64,000 bases of DNA from Spodoptera frugiperda (GCF_023101765.2 NC_064217.1:1612001-1676000), one strand, 5' to 3'. Positions 34,304 to 44,622 are shown, counted from the first letter of the stretch. Program-made: numbers and translations. The notes: generated by a model from the sequence alone, not told the origin.

Positions 34304-37163
34304 TGAACGCTTGAGTAAAGTGGATTGGCCATTTAATAACAAGATAAATAGCATAAGGTATTGGAAATCATTATTTAGAAGTCAACATTTCTCTCTATTC
34401 TACTATCAATATCCAATTAAAAACCTTCTTACCCTTAGCATGACCTTGAAAACTTTTTGTGGAGCCAACTCAGTTACTCAATCATTACTCCAACAACCAT
34501 AATCCAGTGTATTTAAACCGGATCGTTTAAATCCACAATACCACTGAATACTTCATCAGTTGAATACTCAATATGTATAATTAATTACCTCTTGGGTGGT
34601 GCCGGCAATCTGTTAGGATTAGTTTGCCAACAGTTTGTCACTGTCAGTTGCAAGTTACCAACTAACTTGAAGCAGTATCGTGGTGATTGTTGATGTCAAA
34701 TGTTGTGATCGTCATCGTTTCTGTTGAGGCTGCACTGTTCGTATTGTGGAGTGATTGGGGTGATCTGTTTTGGTGTATGTTCAAGGTCATGTGATATCGT
34801 TGTGGATGTTTGGTTGGATTATTTTGGGTAGCTTAATTTTTATGTATAGGGTTTCTCTAAAAGCGATTATAATTTGTATGACAATAAATTGTGATGTTGA
34901 AATTCTTTTTTAGTACCATTTTTTAAATATAAGATATTATTAATGGGGTAAGCTTGATTAGAGAATTGAAATTAAGAGAATTGGCAACGAAAATATGTTT
35001 TGATAACCCTTGCCAAAAAAATTGTAACCATTATTTCTAACTATAATAAGTTATCTTTAAAATAATACACTAGCTTATGTTTCTCATTGAAGTAAACATC
35101 TTAAAAATAATTAACAGCATTTTTTTTTCATTTCTTAAAAACAGTCTTTGGCATTTCTATTCTAAAATTGACGCAATAATATTTATTGTGCTAGGAGTTC
35201 TAGTTTCACTTTCCTTAGCCTTTTCATCAGAATTTAATTCCATTGTAATAACTTATTTACAGTTAACTAAGTTCAGTTAAATATGGGTAGAACTGAAATT
35301 ATTAAGTCACACAATGTCTGTTTTAGTTTAAAACTCATTTCGAACGTTTTCATATAAAAGCGACTTTTTCGGGGTCTAATAAAAGAGTTAATAAAAGAGA
35401 AAAAATAATCAGCCCTTTCTGTTGTACTTTGCGTAGACTTTTAATAAAAATTTCCCGTCGGTCTTTAATATTTAATAAATTTCTATTACAGTTCGTATAC
35501 AAAAGTATTATTTGCCAAAATTGGAACACTCAACTCGCCTTATGTATTCATTACATACCTAATATCATTCTGTTATGAAAATCTCGAAATTTTGCCTATT
35601 CACAAATCAAAATACCCACAACGAAACAAAACAGGAATTATATCCTCTTACACAATACATTAACTCTTTTCTTCAAAATAATACAATAACGCTGATGCCA
35701 AAAGCGCAATGAATATCAAAAGTATCGGAAATTTCTCAAAGCCCTTCATTTTAATAACACCCATTTAGGGGATCGTTCGACCCAAAAGGATTTTGTTTAT
35801 AGCCCATTAATGAATTTCGTTCAAGAATCATTGCGAACAGACCTTTCATACCTTAATTTGTAAAGGTATTGGATATTAAGCGGTGATCGTCTTTTGTATG
35901 CCGGCCCCGTATTGTTTGTGGTAAACGGATCCCTTGCTAAGTTTTGCTTAAGCAAACGACTTTACGGATCATACGTATTACGTGGAAATGGGTTTTGAAT
36001 TTTTATAGCTTTATCGCTTCATTTGTTTAGAGTATCGGGATACAGGAAAATGCTGGAGGAAGAGGTTAACGAAATCTTTATAGAGGTCTTCATAGATTTT
36101 TTTAGGTCGTTGTTGCTGCTTTAGGAAAATTCTCATGCGGCTGGAATTCAATAGAGAAAAATAAGTGGCTAAATATTTACATCTAAACTATGAAACTACA
36201 AATCTTGTATTTACATAGCGTGAATGTGAAGATTTTAGCAAGTCCTCTTAGGATGAGAAGGCCTATAAATCGGCAGTAGACTGTCACGGGGCTCCTGATG
36301 CAGAATAACCGAACTTTCCTTCAATCTAACACACACAATATAAGACATTTTGAGGGTTAACGTTCAATTACAATATCCATATATTTATTTCAATATTCCA
36401 AGTAGTACAGATAATCCGTTGAAAGCCACCAACCAGATGTAATCCCACAAAAAAAATCCTATATCAAATCTAATGGAATATGATGCAGTGATTCCGAAGT
36501 TTCCCTCCGCGTCAAAACCACGCTATGATGGATGATCCATCCATTCATAATGTTATTAGTTCAATTGTAACGTGAGGGTCGATGAATTAATTTGTGGAAG
36601 TTCCTTCTATATCGATGATGTAGTCGTTTTTAGTATAATATTTCATTCTAGTTTCGTTATTGGGTCAGTTTCCAACATGATATAGGTTTTGGAATGTGAT
36701 ATTAATAGTAAGAGTTACTTAGATAGGTCTGGTCAATTTAGCGAGGTTTAGGCACTGAGATTCTTGATCTAGATTTCTCAAATACTTTAGTGATGGTATA
36801 GATTCTTTGTTTAGTCGTTATATCAATAGGTTCCCATTTTAATTAACAAAGTAGGCACTGCCTACTCCTGTATTATCATCGCGATATTGCAAAACTTTAC
36901 CAAACTCCTGACCTAAATTTAAACAAAATAATGTCAAGTTAAAACAGTGTAATCCTCCCTATCATAATAAAAACAATTTGACTTTAATAGAGTCACTCAA
37001 AGGCTGACAAGTTCCGATGTACTTAAACTGTACTTAGCAGCAATTTTGACTGTCCATTAAGAAGTTTTGGATTGTAAATGATTCTCCATTTACACTGACG
37101 GGTAAATCACTCTTTGAGTGTTGTTGTCTCAAGTTTAAAGGGCATTGTTTTTTTGTTGCAGGT
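34304..37163. other. 2.9 kb of AT-rich DNA, nothing recognised
   Basis: No gene or repeat recognised. The patch at about 35,740-35,950 is less AT-rich but has no long open frame. Confidence 0.45.
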
Positions 37164-37250
37164 ACCGACTGCCTCGTTGGAGTGGTTGGTCCTGAGTGTG
37201 ACTGCTTACGAGAGGGAAGCGTGATTCTCGAATCAGGTAATGTATTGCTT
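37164..37250 (+). repeat. tRNA-derived SINE (family A) head, decayed
   Basis: ACTGCCTCGTTGGAGTGG, GAGTGTGACTGC and a degenerate B-box region (GATTCTCGAATCAGG) mark the tRNA-like head. No body follows. Confidence 0.55.
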
Positions 37251-37807
37251 GGTTTTTTAATTCATTTATAATGTATTTGATCGTGTAATCTTCTTTTCAT
37301 AATGATTTTAGATTGCAAATCATTTGATTTAAATGATCTCATTTTATTTTATCTTCCGTAATTATTATTTACGGAAATTTTAAAATTTCCATACTAGGTA
37401 TTTATGAAAATTTTAATCGCAAATTGTATTGTTAGCTTAAAACAACAAATTCAAAACTGTAAATATAATATAAAGTGGTTTTCATTACCTACATAAACTG
37501 ATTGTTATCAAAATTCCTCTTATTTATTTAACTAGCTTAACAATTCCGTTAATTTAATTTCATTATAAAAGATCCGTTTTAAAACCAAAAACCATTAATG
37601 ATTATAATTTATTGGTTTTGTATTCATTACGGATATAAAGAAAACCAATGTGGAATATTTTTATGGTTTTCAAATAACATAATGAAGTAAATATTTTGAT
37701 AATACATTGGCCATAATATCAATATTATGATGTACCTGTATGGCTTTACCAGCGTAGCGAAATGAAAACTTTTTCAAAAACCATAATATATCGAAAAAAC
37801 CATTTTC
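37251..37807. other. AT-rich stretch, nothing recognised
   Basis: No gene or repeat recognised. Confidence 0.5.
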
Positions 37808-38051
37808 GTAGTAATAAGCATTACCGTCGCCACCCATAGATACCCGAAACACCTAAGATGCTACAAGTGTGTTGCCGGCCTTTTGGGGGCTAGGAATTAA
37901 AGGGTTGTTGGGGAATCGTAAATTGGGAATTATTGGGCCTCCGGTAAACTCACTCACGAAACGCAAGCGTTGTTTCACGTCGGTTTTCTATGAAACTGTG
38001 ATATCACTCCGGTCGAACCGGCCTATCCTTGCCGTAGCATGGCTCTCCCAC
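37808..38051 (-). repeat. Composite jockey-derived repeat, near full length
   Basis: Minus strand: GTGGGAGAGCCATGC, the CCGGTTCGACCGGAGTGAT block, ACGTGAAACAACGCTTGCG, GAGTTTACCGGAGGCCC and AAAAGGCCGGCAACACAC, then a decayed 3' end. About 85% like the 12.2-kb copy by eye. Confidence 0.75.
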
Positions 38052-38472
38052 ACTTTACCTTACCTTATTCTAAAATAAGTCACATTACATTACGTTATTT
38101 AAAGTAAATAAAATAGGAGCAATAAATTCTCGCATTTCCATCCAATAAAAAGAGAGAGATCAGCTTGCCTGCATGTAATAAAGTCCAAGTATTCCTTGTA
38201 CACTATTACCCTCTCACTTGACTGCGAGCATTATTAAAACATCTTGAAAAACAAGCCTTAGCTAGCGGAATATTGCTCTACAAATATTACGTAAAGAGAT
38301 ATTTATTTATTTGTAAGGGAATTTAAATGCAATTTATTTGCTTTGTCTTGTAAACTTAGATTTGGTTTAATGTCTGCTTGAGACTTGAGAATGATAACTT
38401 AAAATTAGTTTAATATTAGGTCTGGACACGACTTTAAGAAATGATATGTTTTTTTATCGTTTCCCCCACTGG
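38052..38472. other. AT-rich stretch, nothing recognised
   Basis: No gene or repeat recognised. Confidence 0.5.
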
Positions 38473-38568
38473 GGTTTTCTCCTCTTGTGTATAACACAAA
38501 GACTTGCGAACCCGCAACCCGTAGTATCGCAGCCGATTGCTCAACCACCGCACCAACCGTCGCAGTCA
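38473..38568 (-). repeat. tRNA-derived SINE (family B), short decayed copy
   Basis: Minus strand: GACTGCGACGGTTGGTGC, GGTGGTTGAGCAATCGG and GGGTTGCGGGTTCGC (degenerate B box), then CTTTGTGTTATACAC and GAGGAGAAAACC. Confidence 0.65.
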
Positions 38569-38689
38569 ATAAATATGACAATTAGATTTTAATCAACGAA
38601 ACATACCCTGACAATCCGCTGTTGGACTCCGAATCCCTCTTAACCTTCATCATCTCCGCACTTGTTACAGGTAAGGTCAAAGATCGCAG

Positions 38690-38796
38690 TTATGCTGCTA
38701 TCTGTAAGAGTCGAACACTCTCTCTCGTTCTCCTCATCCACTCCCTTCATCCTAAGCAGGAGAAGTCATTGAATGACGTCTTCCCCCTCAAAAAAG
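38690..38796 (+). repeat. R1-tailed SINE-like element, 3' half, decayed
   Basis: CTGTAAGAGTCGAACACTC, then a diverged CTCTCTCGTTCTCC, and AGGAGAAGTCATTGAATGAC before CCCCCTCAAAAAAG. The head is not clear. Confidence 0.6.
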
Positions 38797-39323
38797 AAGA
38801 ATTATTAGTATTCTGTTTTCACCAAAAGTCATTAATTATCTGCTAATTACATAAATCATGAATAACAAACTTCTCACTACCACAACCATCACGACAATTT
38901 AATTAGGGAGACATAAAGATTAAAGTGCCATAGCGGCATACATTTAAAAACGATTCAGGACAAACTATGACTCAAGTCCAATCATCTGACCGTTAACTTT
39001 GCTTTTATGCTAATATAATGAAACTGAGTCAGACTGACTGCGGAACTTTCTTAATATAATATTCCAAAAGTCAAACAGTAGAGGGTACCCCGTTTATAAT
39101 TTTAGGCAACGATAGCTCTGCCCTTTCTAGTAATTCGGATAACTTCTATATCAGTTTAATATTTGGTTTGAAAAGTCAGAAGCTGTGGAACGTGGATACT
39201 TTTCTAATGATTTGTAGCTCAGTTACGAGGATTTAGGATTAAAAGCTTGAATGCCATATTTGAATTGTAGAGCACAGATTCGCATAACTGGTAGGTATTA
39301 TTAATATTACTAACTCTTCGTAG
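38797..39323. other. AT-rich stretch, nothing recognised
   Basis: No gene or repeat recognised. Confidence 0.5.
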
Positions 39324-39479
39324 TTAATTATTATGTTATCGGCTTACTCTCGTAACTGTTTGACGAGGAACTCGACTAGTTTCAAGCCATGCTAGAGGCT
39401 CATATTCATTGAAGAAGTCAGACGCCTTGAGGCAGCGAACACTCGCCTGGAGGCTGCAAATGCTCGCTTAGAAGCACAA

Positions 39480-40868
39480 ATGGCGGAACTGTTGAAAGAG
39501 CTTGGAGAGCTTCGCAAAGAGCTCTTCAATCAGAGAAAAGATGAAGCTGGACCTCCACCACCAGCGCGTCTGTCTTCATCTGAGGAGACAAAGGCTATTC
39601 GACTCCTCAGAACGGAGATATCGAGCCTCGCGTCTCGCTTTTCTGTCATTGAGGGCAGACTACTACGGCCACCGCTGGGAGTAGACAAGGCAATGCCACG
39701 GGCACCAACACCACTGCCAACTTACGCAGCGAAAGCAGCAAAGGCAGTAGTGACGGAGGCAAGTCCTGAGCTCAATGGAGCTGAAACCGAGGTGGATGCG
39801 TTGGTGACGGCGAAAGAAACACCGTCACCTCAAGTTGCCGCTGCAACCAAGCAGAAGAAAAAGAAAAAAAAGAAGAAGAAGAAGAAAAATTCTATTCTTG
39901 GGGCCACAACTGCGGCTCTAGGGACTTCACAGCAGAATAATGATGGTTGGGAGACTGTAGGGGCCAAGCAAAAAGCCAAAAAGGCGAATAAGAAGGCACA
40001 AAAAGCTGCAGTGCAGGCTACGCAGGCCAAAAAGCGAAGGTTGCGTCTTCCGCGTTCTACGGCGGTGATGATCACACTGCAGCCCGGAGCGGAGGAAAAG
40101 GGACTCTCTTATGCCTCTGTCTTAACTATGGCAAAGAGTAGTATACAACTTGAGGAGCTGGGAATAGACGGCATCCGCTTCCGCGAAACAGCCACAGGTG
40201 CTCGCCTGTTACAAATTCCAGGAGCTTCCAGTGGCCCTAAAGCTGATGCTCTCGCAGAAAAGCTTCGCACGGCTTTTCAACCTGATGACATCAAAGTCTC
40301 TAGGCCCAGCATTAGCGTAAATGTGCGATTGTCGGGTCTAGACGACTCGGTGACCTCCGATGAAGTACGGGATGCAGTTGCACGATACGGAGAGTGCTCC
40401 ACTGACCAAATTAAGTTAGGGGAAATGTCTCCGGGTCGTAGGGGAATGCGTTCAGTTGTGGTTTCTTGCCCGGTCGCTGCGGCAAAGAAATTAACCTCTG
40501 GACAAAAGATACTAGTGGGGTGGGTTTCGGCTCAAGTCAAGTTACTTGAGCCTAGGCCTAGCCGATGTTATAGATGTCTGGAAGAGGGACACGTAGGCGT
40601 TAAATGCACTCACAGCGTCAATGTTGGTGATTTGTGCTACCACTGCGGAAAGCCTGGTCACAAAGCCAGTACCTGCGACGCACCACCCCACTGCCCCAAG
40701 TGCGAAGTGGTGGGTAGACCGACAGACCATCGTGTCGACAGTAAGACATGCGCTGAAACTGTCAAGAAGAGGGGGAAAAAGAAGGGTGGGCCCTCTGCCT
40801 CAACCCAACCTGCTGTTACTGCAGTTAGGCAGCCTGCGGAGAGGACCCAAAACATGGATTGTCAGTAA
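39480..40868 (+). CDS. R1-clade LINE ORF1, Gag-like nucleic-acid-binding protein
   Basis: 462 codons from the first ATG. ORF1 proteins of this clade bind element RNA and form the RNP with ORF2. Visible order: an N-terminal coiled-coil piece (residues 1-20, leucine heptads), a linker with 11 consecutive lysines near 126-136, a basic region at 163-190, and an RRM-like region at about 277-350. Three zinc knuckles follow: C363-x2-C366-x4-H371-x4-C376, C386-x2-C389-x4-H394-x4-C399, and C405-x2-C408 with H417 and C424. The frame is open upstream of this ATG to the insertion boundary at about 39,410 and continues the coiled coil (E-E-V-R-R-L-E-A-A-N). The true N-terminus is therefore probably lost by 5' truncation. 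The stop overlaps the ORF2 start. Confidence 0.92.
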   Translation: MAELLKELGELRKELFNQRKDEAGPPPPARLSSSEETKAIRLLRTEISSLASRFSVIEGRLLRPPLGVDKAMPRAPTPLPTYAAKAAKAVVTEASPELNGAETEVDALVTAKETPSPQVAAATKQKKKKKKKKKKKNSILGATTAALGTSQQNNDGWETVGAKQKAKKANKKAQKAAVQATQAKKRRLRLPRSTAVMITLQPGAEEKGLSYASVLTMAKSSIQLEELGIDGIRFRETATGARLLQIPGASSGPKADALAEKLRTAFQPDDIKVSRPSISVNVRLSGLDDSVTSDEVRDAVARYGECSTDQIKLGEMSPGRRGMRSVVVSCPVAAAKKLTSGQKILVGWVSAQVKLLEPRPSRCYRCLEEGHVGVKCTHSVNVGDLCYHCGKPGHKASTCDAPPHCPKCEVVGRPTDHRVDSKTCAETVKKRGKKKGGPSASTQPAVTAVRQPAERTQNMDCQ

Positions 40869-40870
40869 TG
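40866..40870 (+). promoter_or_regulatory. TAATG stop-start overlap coupling ORF1 and ORF2
   Basis: The ORF1 stop TAA (40,866-40,868) and the ORF2 start ATG (40,868-40,870) share one base. In the lepidopteran R1-clade element SART1, a UAAUG junction is known to support ORF2 translation by termination-reinitiation. The same arrangement here suggests the same mechanism (inference). Confidence 0.8.
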
Positions 40871-41373
40871 GCTCTGCACGTCCTTCAAACTAATATAAAC
40901 CACTGCGCTCGGGCTCAAGATCTGCTGATTCAGAGCATGGCGCAGTGGTCGATAAATCTTGCGGTGGTCGCTGAGCCGTGGTTTGTACCAGACAGGGACG
41001 ACTGGATTTGCGACGTGGATGGCTTGGTGACGCTAATCTCGCGGACCGCAGCGGGTTCCCCGACATTTGAAGAAATCGTCAAGGGACGAGGATATGTCGC
41101 GGCGTTGTTTGGAGAGATAGTGGTTGTTGGGATTTACTTCTCTCCGAATAAACCTCTCGCTGAATTCGAGAGTTTTTTATCCGAGTTGGGCATTCTCATC
41201 TGTCGTAATCATCCTCGTCCAGTATTAGTCCTTGGTGATTTTAATGCCAAATCAGTGGCTTGGGGATCACCAGCAACCAATGCTCGTGGTGAAGAGGTCG
41301 AGGAGTGGGCCATTGAGAATGGGTTAACCCTACTCAACAGGGGTTCCATTAACACGTGCGTGCGAATGCGGGG
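40868..41373 (+). CDS. R1-clade LINE ORF2 segment 1: AP endonuclease, N-terminal part
   Basis: Starts at the ATG of the TAATG junction and encodes about 168 residues of the AP-like endonuclease that nicks target DNA. Visible: the N-terminal Q-T-N-I-N-H strand with its conserved Asn, then A-E-P-W with the metal-binding Glu, G-R-G-Y-V-A, and V-L-G-D-F-N-A-K with catalytic Asp and Asn. The frame breaks at a run of six G (41,370-41,375): one base is missing relative to the continuing frame, and this frame stops at 41,383. The remaining S-D-H motif lies in the next segment. Confidence 0.9.
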
Positions 41374-43168
41374 GGATCGATAGTAGACCTCACGTTTGGT
41401 ACCCCAGCTGTTGCACGTCGAGTTCAGAATTGGCGAGTTCTGGAAGAGGTAGAGACGCTATCAGATCATCGCTACATCCGATTTGACGTCTCTGCGCAGA
41501 CCTCGCCCGGCCCAGGTCCAGTGGCTCCCATTGAGGTTGGTCCACGGTGGGCGCTAAAGAAGCTCAAACGTGAACTGCTCCGTGAAGCCGCAATCGTCCA
41601 AGCTTGGGTGTCTGCACCAGATAGGCCTTCTGACATTAACGCAGAAGCGCAGTGGTTCCAGACGGCGATGACACACATTTGTGACGCGGCGATGCCTCGG
41701 CATCGAACGCTGCCCGCGCGTACACAAGTGTATTGGTGGTCTCAAGACATCGAGCACCTTCGTGCTGCCTGCACGGCGGCGAGGCGTCAGTACGCCAGAT
41801 ATCGGCGGAGACGGCGCCGCGCACCGGACGCGCACATCGTCGAGGCAGATCTTTATGATGCCTATAGGGCGGCGAAAAAGGCACTCAAAATTGCCATTGT
41901 GCGGGCCAAGTCCGAAGCCTACAAGCAGCAACTTGCTGCACTGAATCGGGACCCGTGGGGACGCCCATACCTCGCAGTCCGGGGTAAGCTTCGCCCTTGG
42001 GCGCCTCCATTAACCCAGAGTTTGCGGCCGGAACTACTGCAAAACATTGTGAGTGCCCTTTTTCCGGCAGGAGAAGTTCACATTCCACCAACTATGGTTC
42101 CGCCGGCGGCGCCCACCGTAAGAGTCAGCGAAAGTGGCGACGAAGTGCCCGAGGTTACCCAGGTCGAACTGAGAACGGCAGTGCTTCGACTCAAGGCCAA
42201 AAATACCGCCCCGGGGCCCGACGGAATTCCTGGTCGGGCATGGGTTCTGGCAATGGAGGCACTCGCCCCTCGACTGCGAAGTCTGATGAGCGCATGCCTC
42301 GAACAGGGACGGTTTCCACAGCAATGGAAATCCGGAAAGTTGGTTTTGATCAGGAAAGCAGGACGCCCGGCTGACTCTCCGTCTGCCTATCGGCCCATCG
42401 TACTGCTGGACGAGGTAGGCAAGTTGTTCGAGCGAATCATCACTGACCGTCTCGTCAAACACCTATCATCAGAAGGGCCAGATTTGGCAGACAACCAGTT
42501 TGGTTTTCGTCAAGGGCGTTCGACTGTAGATGCCATTATGCAAGTAAAGACCTTGGCGAATGAAGCTGTGTCTCGGGGGGAGGTGGTCTTGGCGGTGTCT
42601 TTAGACATCGCCAATGCGTTCAACACCTTGCCCTGGAGCTGTATCAAGGAGGCACTCCGGTATCATGGAGTGCCTGCCTACCTCCGCCACACAGTCGAGG
42701 CCTATCTATCGGAGAGGGCAATAACCTACCCGGGTGCTCAAAGATGGGGTCGGCGAGAGGTATCGACCGGTGTTCCACAGGGATCGGTCTTGGGACCGCT
42801 CCTGTGGAACATCGGGTATGACTGGGTACTTCGTGGTGCTCTTCTTCACGGTGTTGTAGTCACGTGCTATGCGGATGATACGTTGGTATCGGCACGTGGG
42901 AAGAGTTATCGTGACGCTGCGCTACTGGCGACGGCAGGTGTTGCGCAAGTCGTGTCAAGAATCCGGCGTCTGGGGCTGGAGGTGGCTCTCAATAAATCCG
43001 AGGCCATTTGCTTCCATGGGGCTCGGCGGGGTCCACCGGCAGGTTCACACATTGTGGTTGGAGGGGTTCGTATCGCAGTAAATTCGACCATTAAATATCT
43101 TGGTCTGGTCCTTGACAGTCGTTGGAACTTCGGACCCCACCTCCGGCAACTGATTCCCAAATTGAGGG
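41374..43168 (+). CDS. R1-clade LINE ORF2 segment 2: endonuclease C-terminus and reverse transcriptase
   Basis: Continues from G-S-I-V-D-L-T-F through the endonuclease S-D-H-R-Y (catalytic His) to the reverse transcriptase core. RT motifs in order: A-P-G-P-D-G-I-P, Y-R-P-I-V-L-L, G-F-R-Q-G-R-S-T, S-L-D-I-A-N-A-F, G-V-P-Q-G-S-V-L-G-P-L-L, and C-Y-A-D-D-T-L with the catalytic pair encoded at 42,868-42,879, followed by L-N-K-S-E and K-Y-L-G-L. No in-frame stop interrupts about 600 codons. One G is missing near the GGG run at 43,166-43,168, giving a stop at 43,173. It would make cDNA at the nicked target by TPRT. Confidence 0.92.
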
Positions 43169-44033
43169 AGTAGCCGCGGCGCTTTCGCGGTTGCTTCCCA
43201 ACTTGGGGAATCCTAATACACCTTGCCGGTGGCTATACATGGGGATCGTGCGGTCAATGGCCCTCTATGGCGCACCAGTTTGGGCGGATGGACTGACGGC
43301 GCCCAATATCGCCTTACTAAGAAGTCCGCAGCGCGCGATGGCCATCAGGGCGATAAGGGGTTACCGCACGGTCTCTTTCGAGGCTGCTAGCCTCTTAGCT
43401 GGATCCCCACCCTGGGACTTGGAAGCAAAAGCTCTCGCATCGCTATACAGGTGGCGCGGGGAGTTGGCTGCCCGGGGCGAGCGATATCCACCTCGAGTTC
43501 TTGAGGCACGAAGGACAGAACTCCGTCGTGACATAATAACGGAGTGGAAAATACGACTTGCGCAACCTAGTGCAGGGCACGCCATTATAGCGGCAGTAAG
43601 TCCCGTCATGGAGGCGTGGATCGGCAGAGGTCATGGTGTCCTAACCTTCCGGATAACGCAGGTACTTTCCGGACATGGCTGCTTTGGAAAGTACCTGTGT
43701 CGCATAGGCCGGGAGCAGACATCGGTGTGTCATCATTGTGATGGTGGTTTGGAGGATACGGCGCGGCATACGCTCGAAGAATGTTCTGCATGGGCAGAGC
43801 CGCGCCGTGAACTCATTGCAGTACTCGGCGGGACAGACCTCTCACTGTCGACTGTTGTACAAGCTATGGTCGACAGTGAGAGTGCATGGGACGGAGTCGC
43901 TTCCTTCTGTGAACAAGTCATGTTGACAAAGGAAGCGGCTGAAAGGGAGAGGGAGTTAACATCTTTTCCCTCTCGCCGTAGACGCGCCGATCGTCAGCGC
44001 CGTGAGGCGGCAGCCGATTTACGACCTCCATAG
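43167..44033 (+). CDS. R1-clade LINE ORF2 segment 3: C-terminal domain with CCHC knuckle
   Basis: From V-A-A-A-L-S-R-L-L onward this frame continues ORF2 after the second break. It carries the thumb-like region (M-G-I-V-R-S-M-A-L-Y-G-A-P-V-W), then L-S-G-H-G-C-F-G-K-Y-L and a zinc motif C-x2-C-x8-H-x4-C (C-H-H-C … H … C). This is a hallmark of R1-clade ORF2 C-termini and is thought to bind nucleic acid. It ends in a basic arginine-rich tail at TAG 44,031-44,033. Confidence 0.9.
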   Translation, partial: GVAAALSRLLPNLGNPNTPCRWLYMGIVRSMALYGAPVWADGLTAPNIALLRSPQRAMAIRAIRGYRTVSFEAASLLAGSPPWDLEAKALASLYRWRGELAARGERYPPRVLEARRTELRRDIITEWKIRLAQPSAGHAIIAAVSPVMEAWIGRGHGVLTFRITQVLSGHGCFGKYLCRIGREQTSVCHHCDGGLEDTARHTLEECSAWAEPRRELIAVLGGTDLSLSTVVQAMVDSESAWDGVASFCEQVMLTKEAAERERELTSFPSRRRRADRQRREAAADLRPP

Positions 44034-44363
44034 GAAAGGCCTGCGGGCGACTGACTGGGGGAGTCAGACGTCCGCTGTATAGGCGAGAGTAGGTGTTAGC
44101 GTAGTGTTCCACGCGCGCTACTCGAGGAAGGAAGCAGCCCCCCGGGGCTACTAACGTGGCGGGACCTGCCGCAAAAGTAGCGGTAGGTCGAAGCCTGCCG
44201 GGTGCGGTGAATCCGTGAGGGCAGCCCGGATCACGGCCACAGGCAGTGGAGGAACACCGCGGTGGTTTTAGCCGGTAAGAGTCCGGCACACCCCCCCGTC
44301 GTCCCCACGGCGTGGGAAGTCCATGAGGATTTCCATCGCGTTACAAAAAAAAAAAAAAAAAAA
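44034..44363 (+). other. R1-clade LINE 3' UTR and A tail
   Basis: About 310 bp of GC-rich non-coding sequence, then A19 at 44,345-44,363. The last 110 bp contain GGTGGTTTTAG (44,261-44,271), GTAAGAGTC (44,275-44,283) and a GGGAAGTCCATGAGGATTT block. These are in the same order and spacing as in the ~160-bp SINE-like repeats. This is the region an R1-clade reverse transcriptase is expected to recognise. Confidence 0.85.
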
Positions 44364-44461
44364 GAGGCTCATATTAATGAACAGCATATCGCGACACACG
44401 ACGCGGCGACTGCTGGCGACTCGAGTTTCGCGCCCAACGCGCCCTATGCCTAGAATCACAG

Positions 44462-44622
44462 GTTTTTTTTTTTTGAGGGGGGAAAATCATCTAATTACTT
44501 CTCTCGTCGTGGGCGAGGCGAGAGGGAGTGTCAGACTCTTACTGACTAAAAACCACCCCGTTCCTACTCCTGCTTTTCGAGCCGGAGCCCCGGCAAACCC
44601 GTTAGGTAGTCCGCAGCTCCTG
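44462..44622 (-). repeat. R1-tailed SINE-like element, complete copy with TSD
   Basis: A 161-bp copy, the same length as that at 2.3 kb, flanked by GAATCACAG at 44,453-44,461 and 44,623-44,631. Minus strand: GAGCTGCGGACTACC head, GGCTCGAAAAGCAGG, TTTTTAGTCAGTAAGAGTC, GACACTCCCTCTCGCCTC and a poly-A tail (T-rich left edge). It lies only ~100 bp from the R1 LINE and is inserted in the same host repeat. Confidence 0.9.

Larger units (their letters stand above)
39410..44363 (+). mobile_element. R1-clade non-LTR retrotransposon, almost complete
   Basis: A 4.95-kb element flanked by a 15-bp duplication (GAGGCTCATATT plus CAT or AAT; 39,395-39,409 and 44,364-44,378) and ending in A19. It holds ORF1 (Gag with zinc knuckles), ORF2 (AP endonuclease, reverse transcriptase, C-terminal CCHC) and a ~310-bp GC-rich 3' UTR. 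The order of domains, the C-terminal 'LSGHGCFGKYL … CHHC … H … C' motif and the TAATG junction place it in the R1 clade (R1/SART/TRAS/Waldo-like). Its GC content is far above the surroundings. The 5' end is truncated and ORF2 has two frame breaks. Confidence 0.93.

Noticed and set aside
39830..40075. Minus-strand ORF rich in phenylalanine
   Set aside because: It is the complement of the poly-lysine region of LINE ORF1.
42034..42462. 142-codon minus-strand ORF
   Set aside because: A shadow of the reverse transcriptase ORF in GC-rich DNA.
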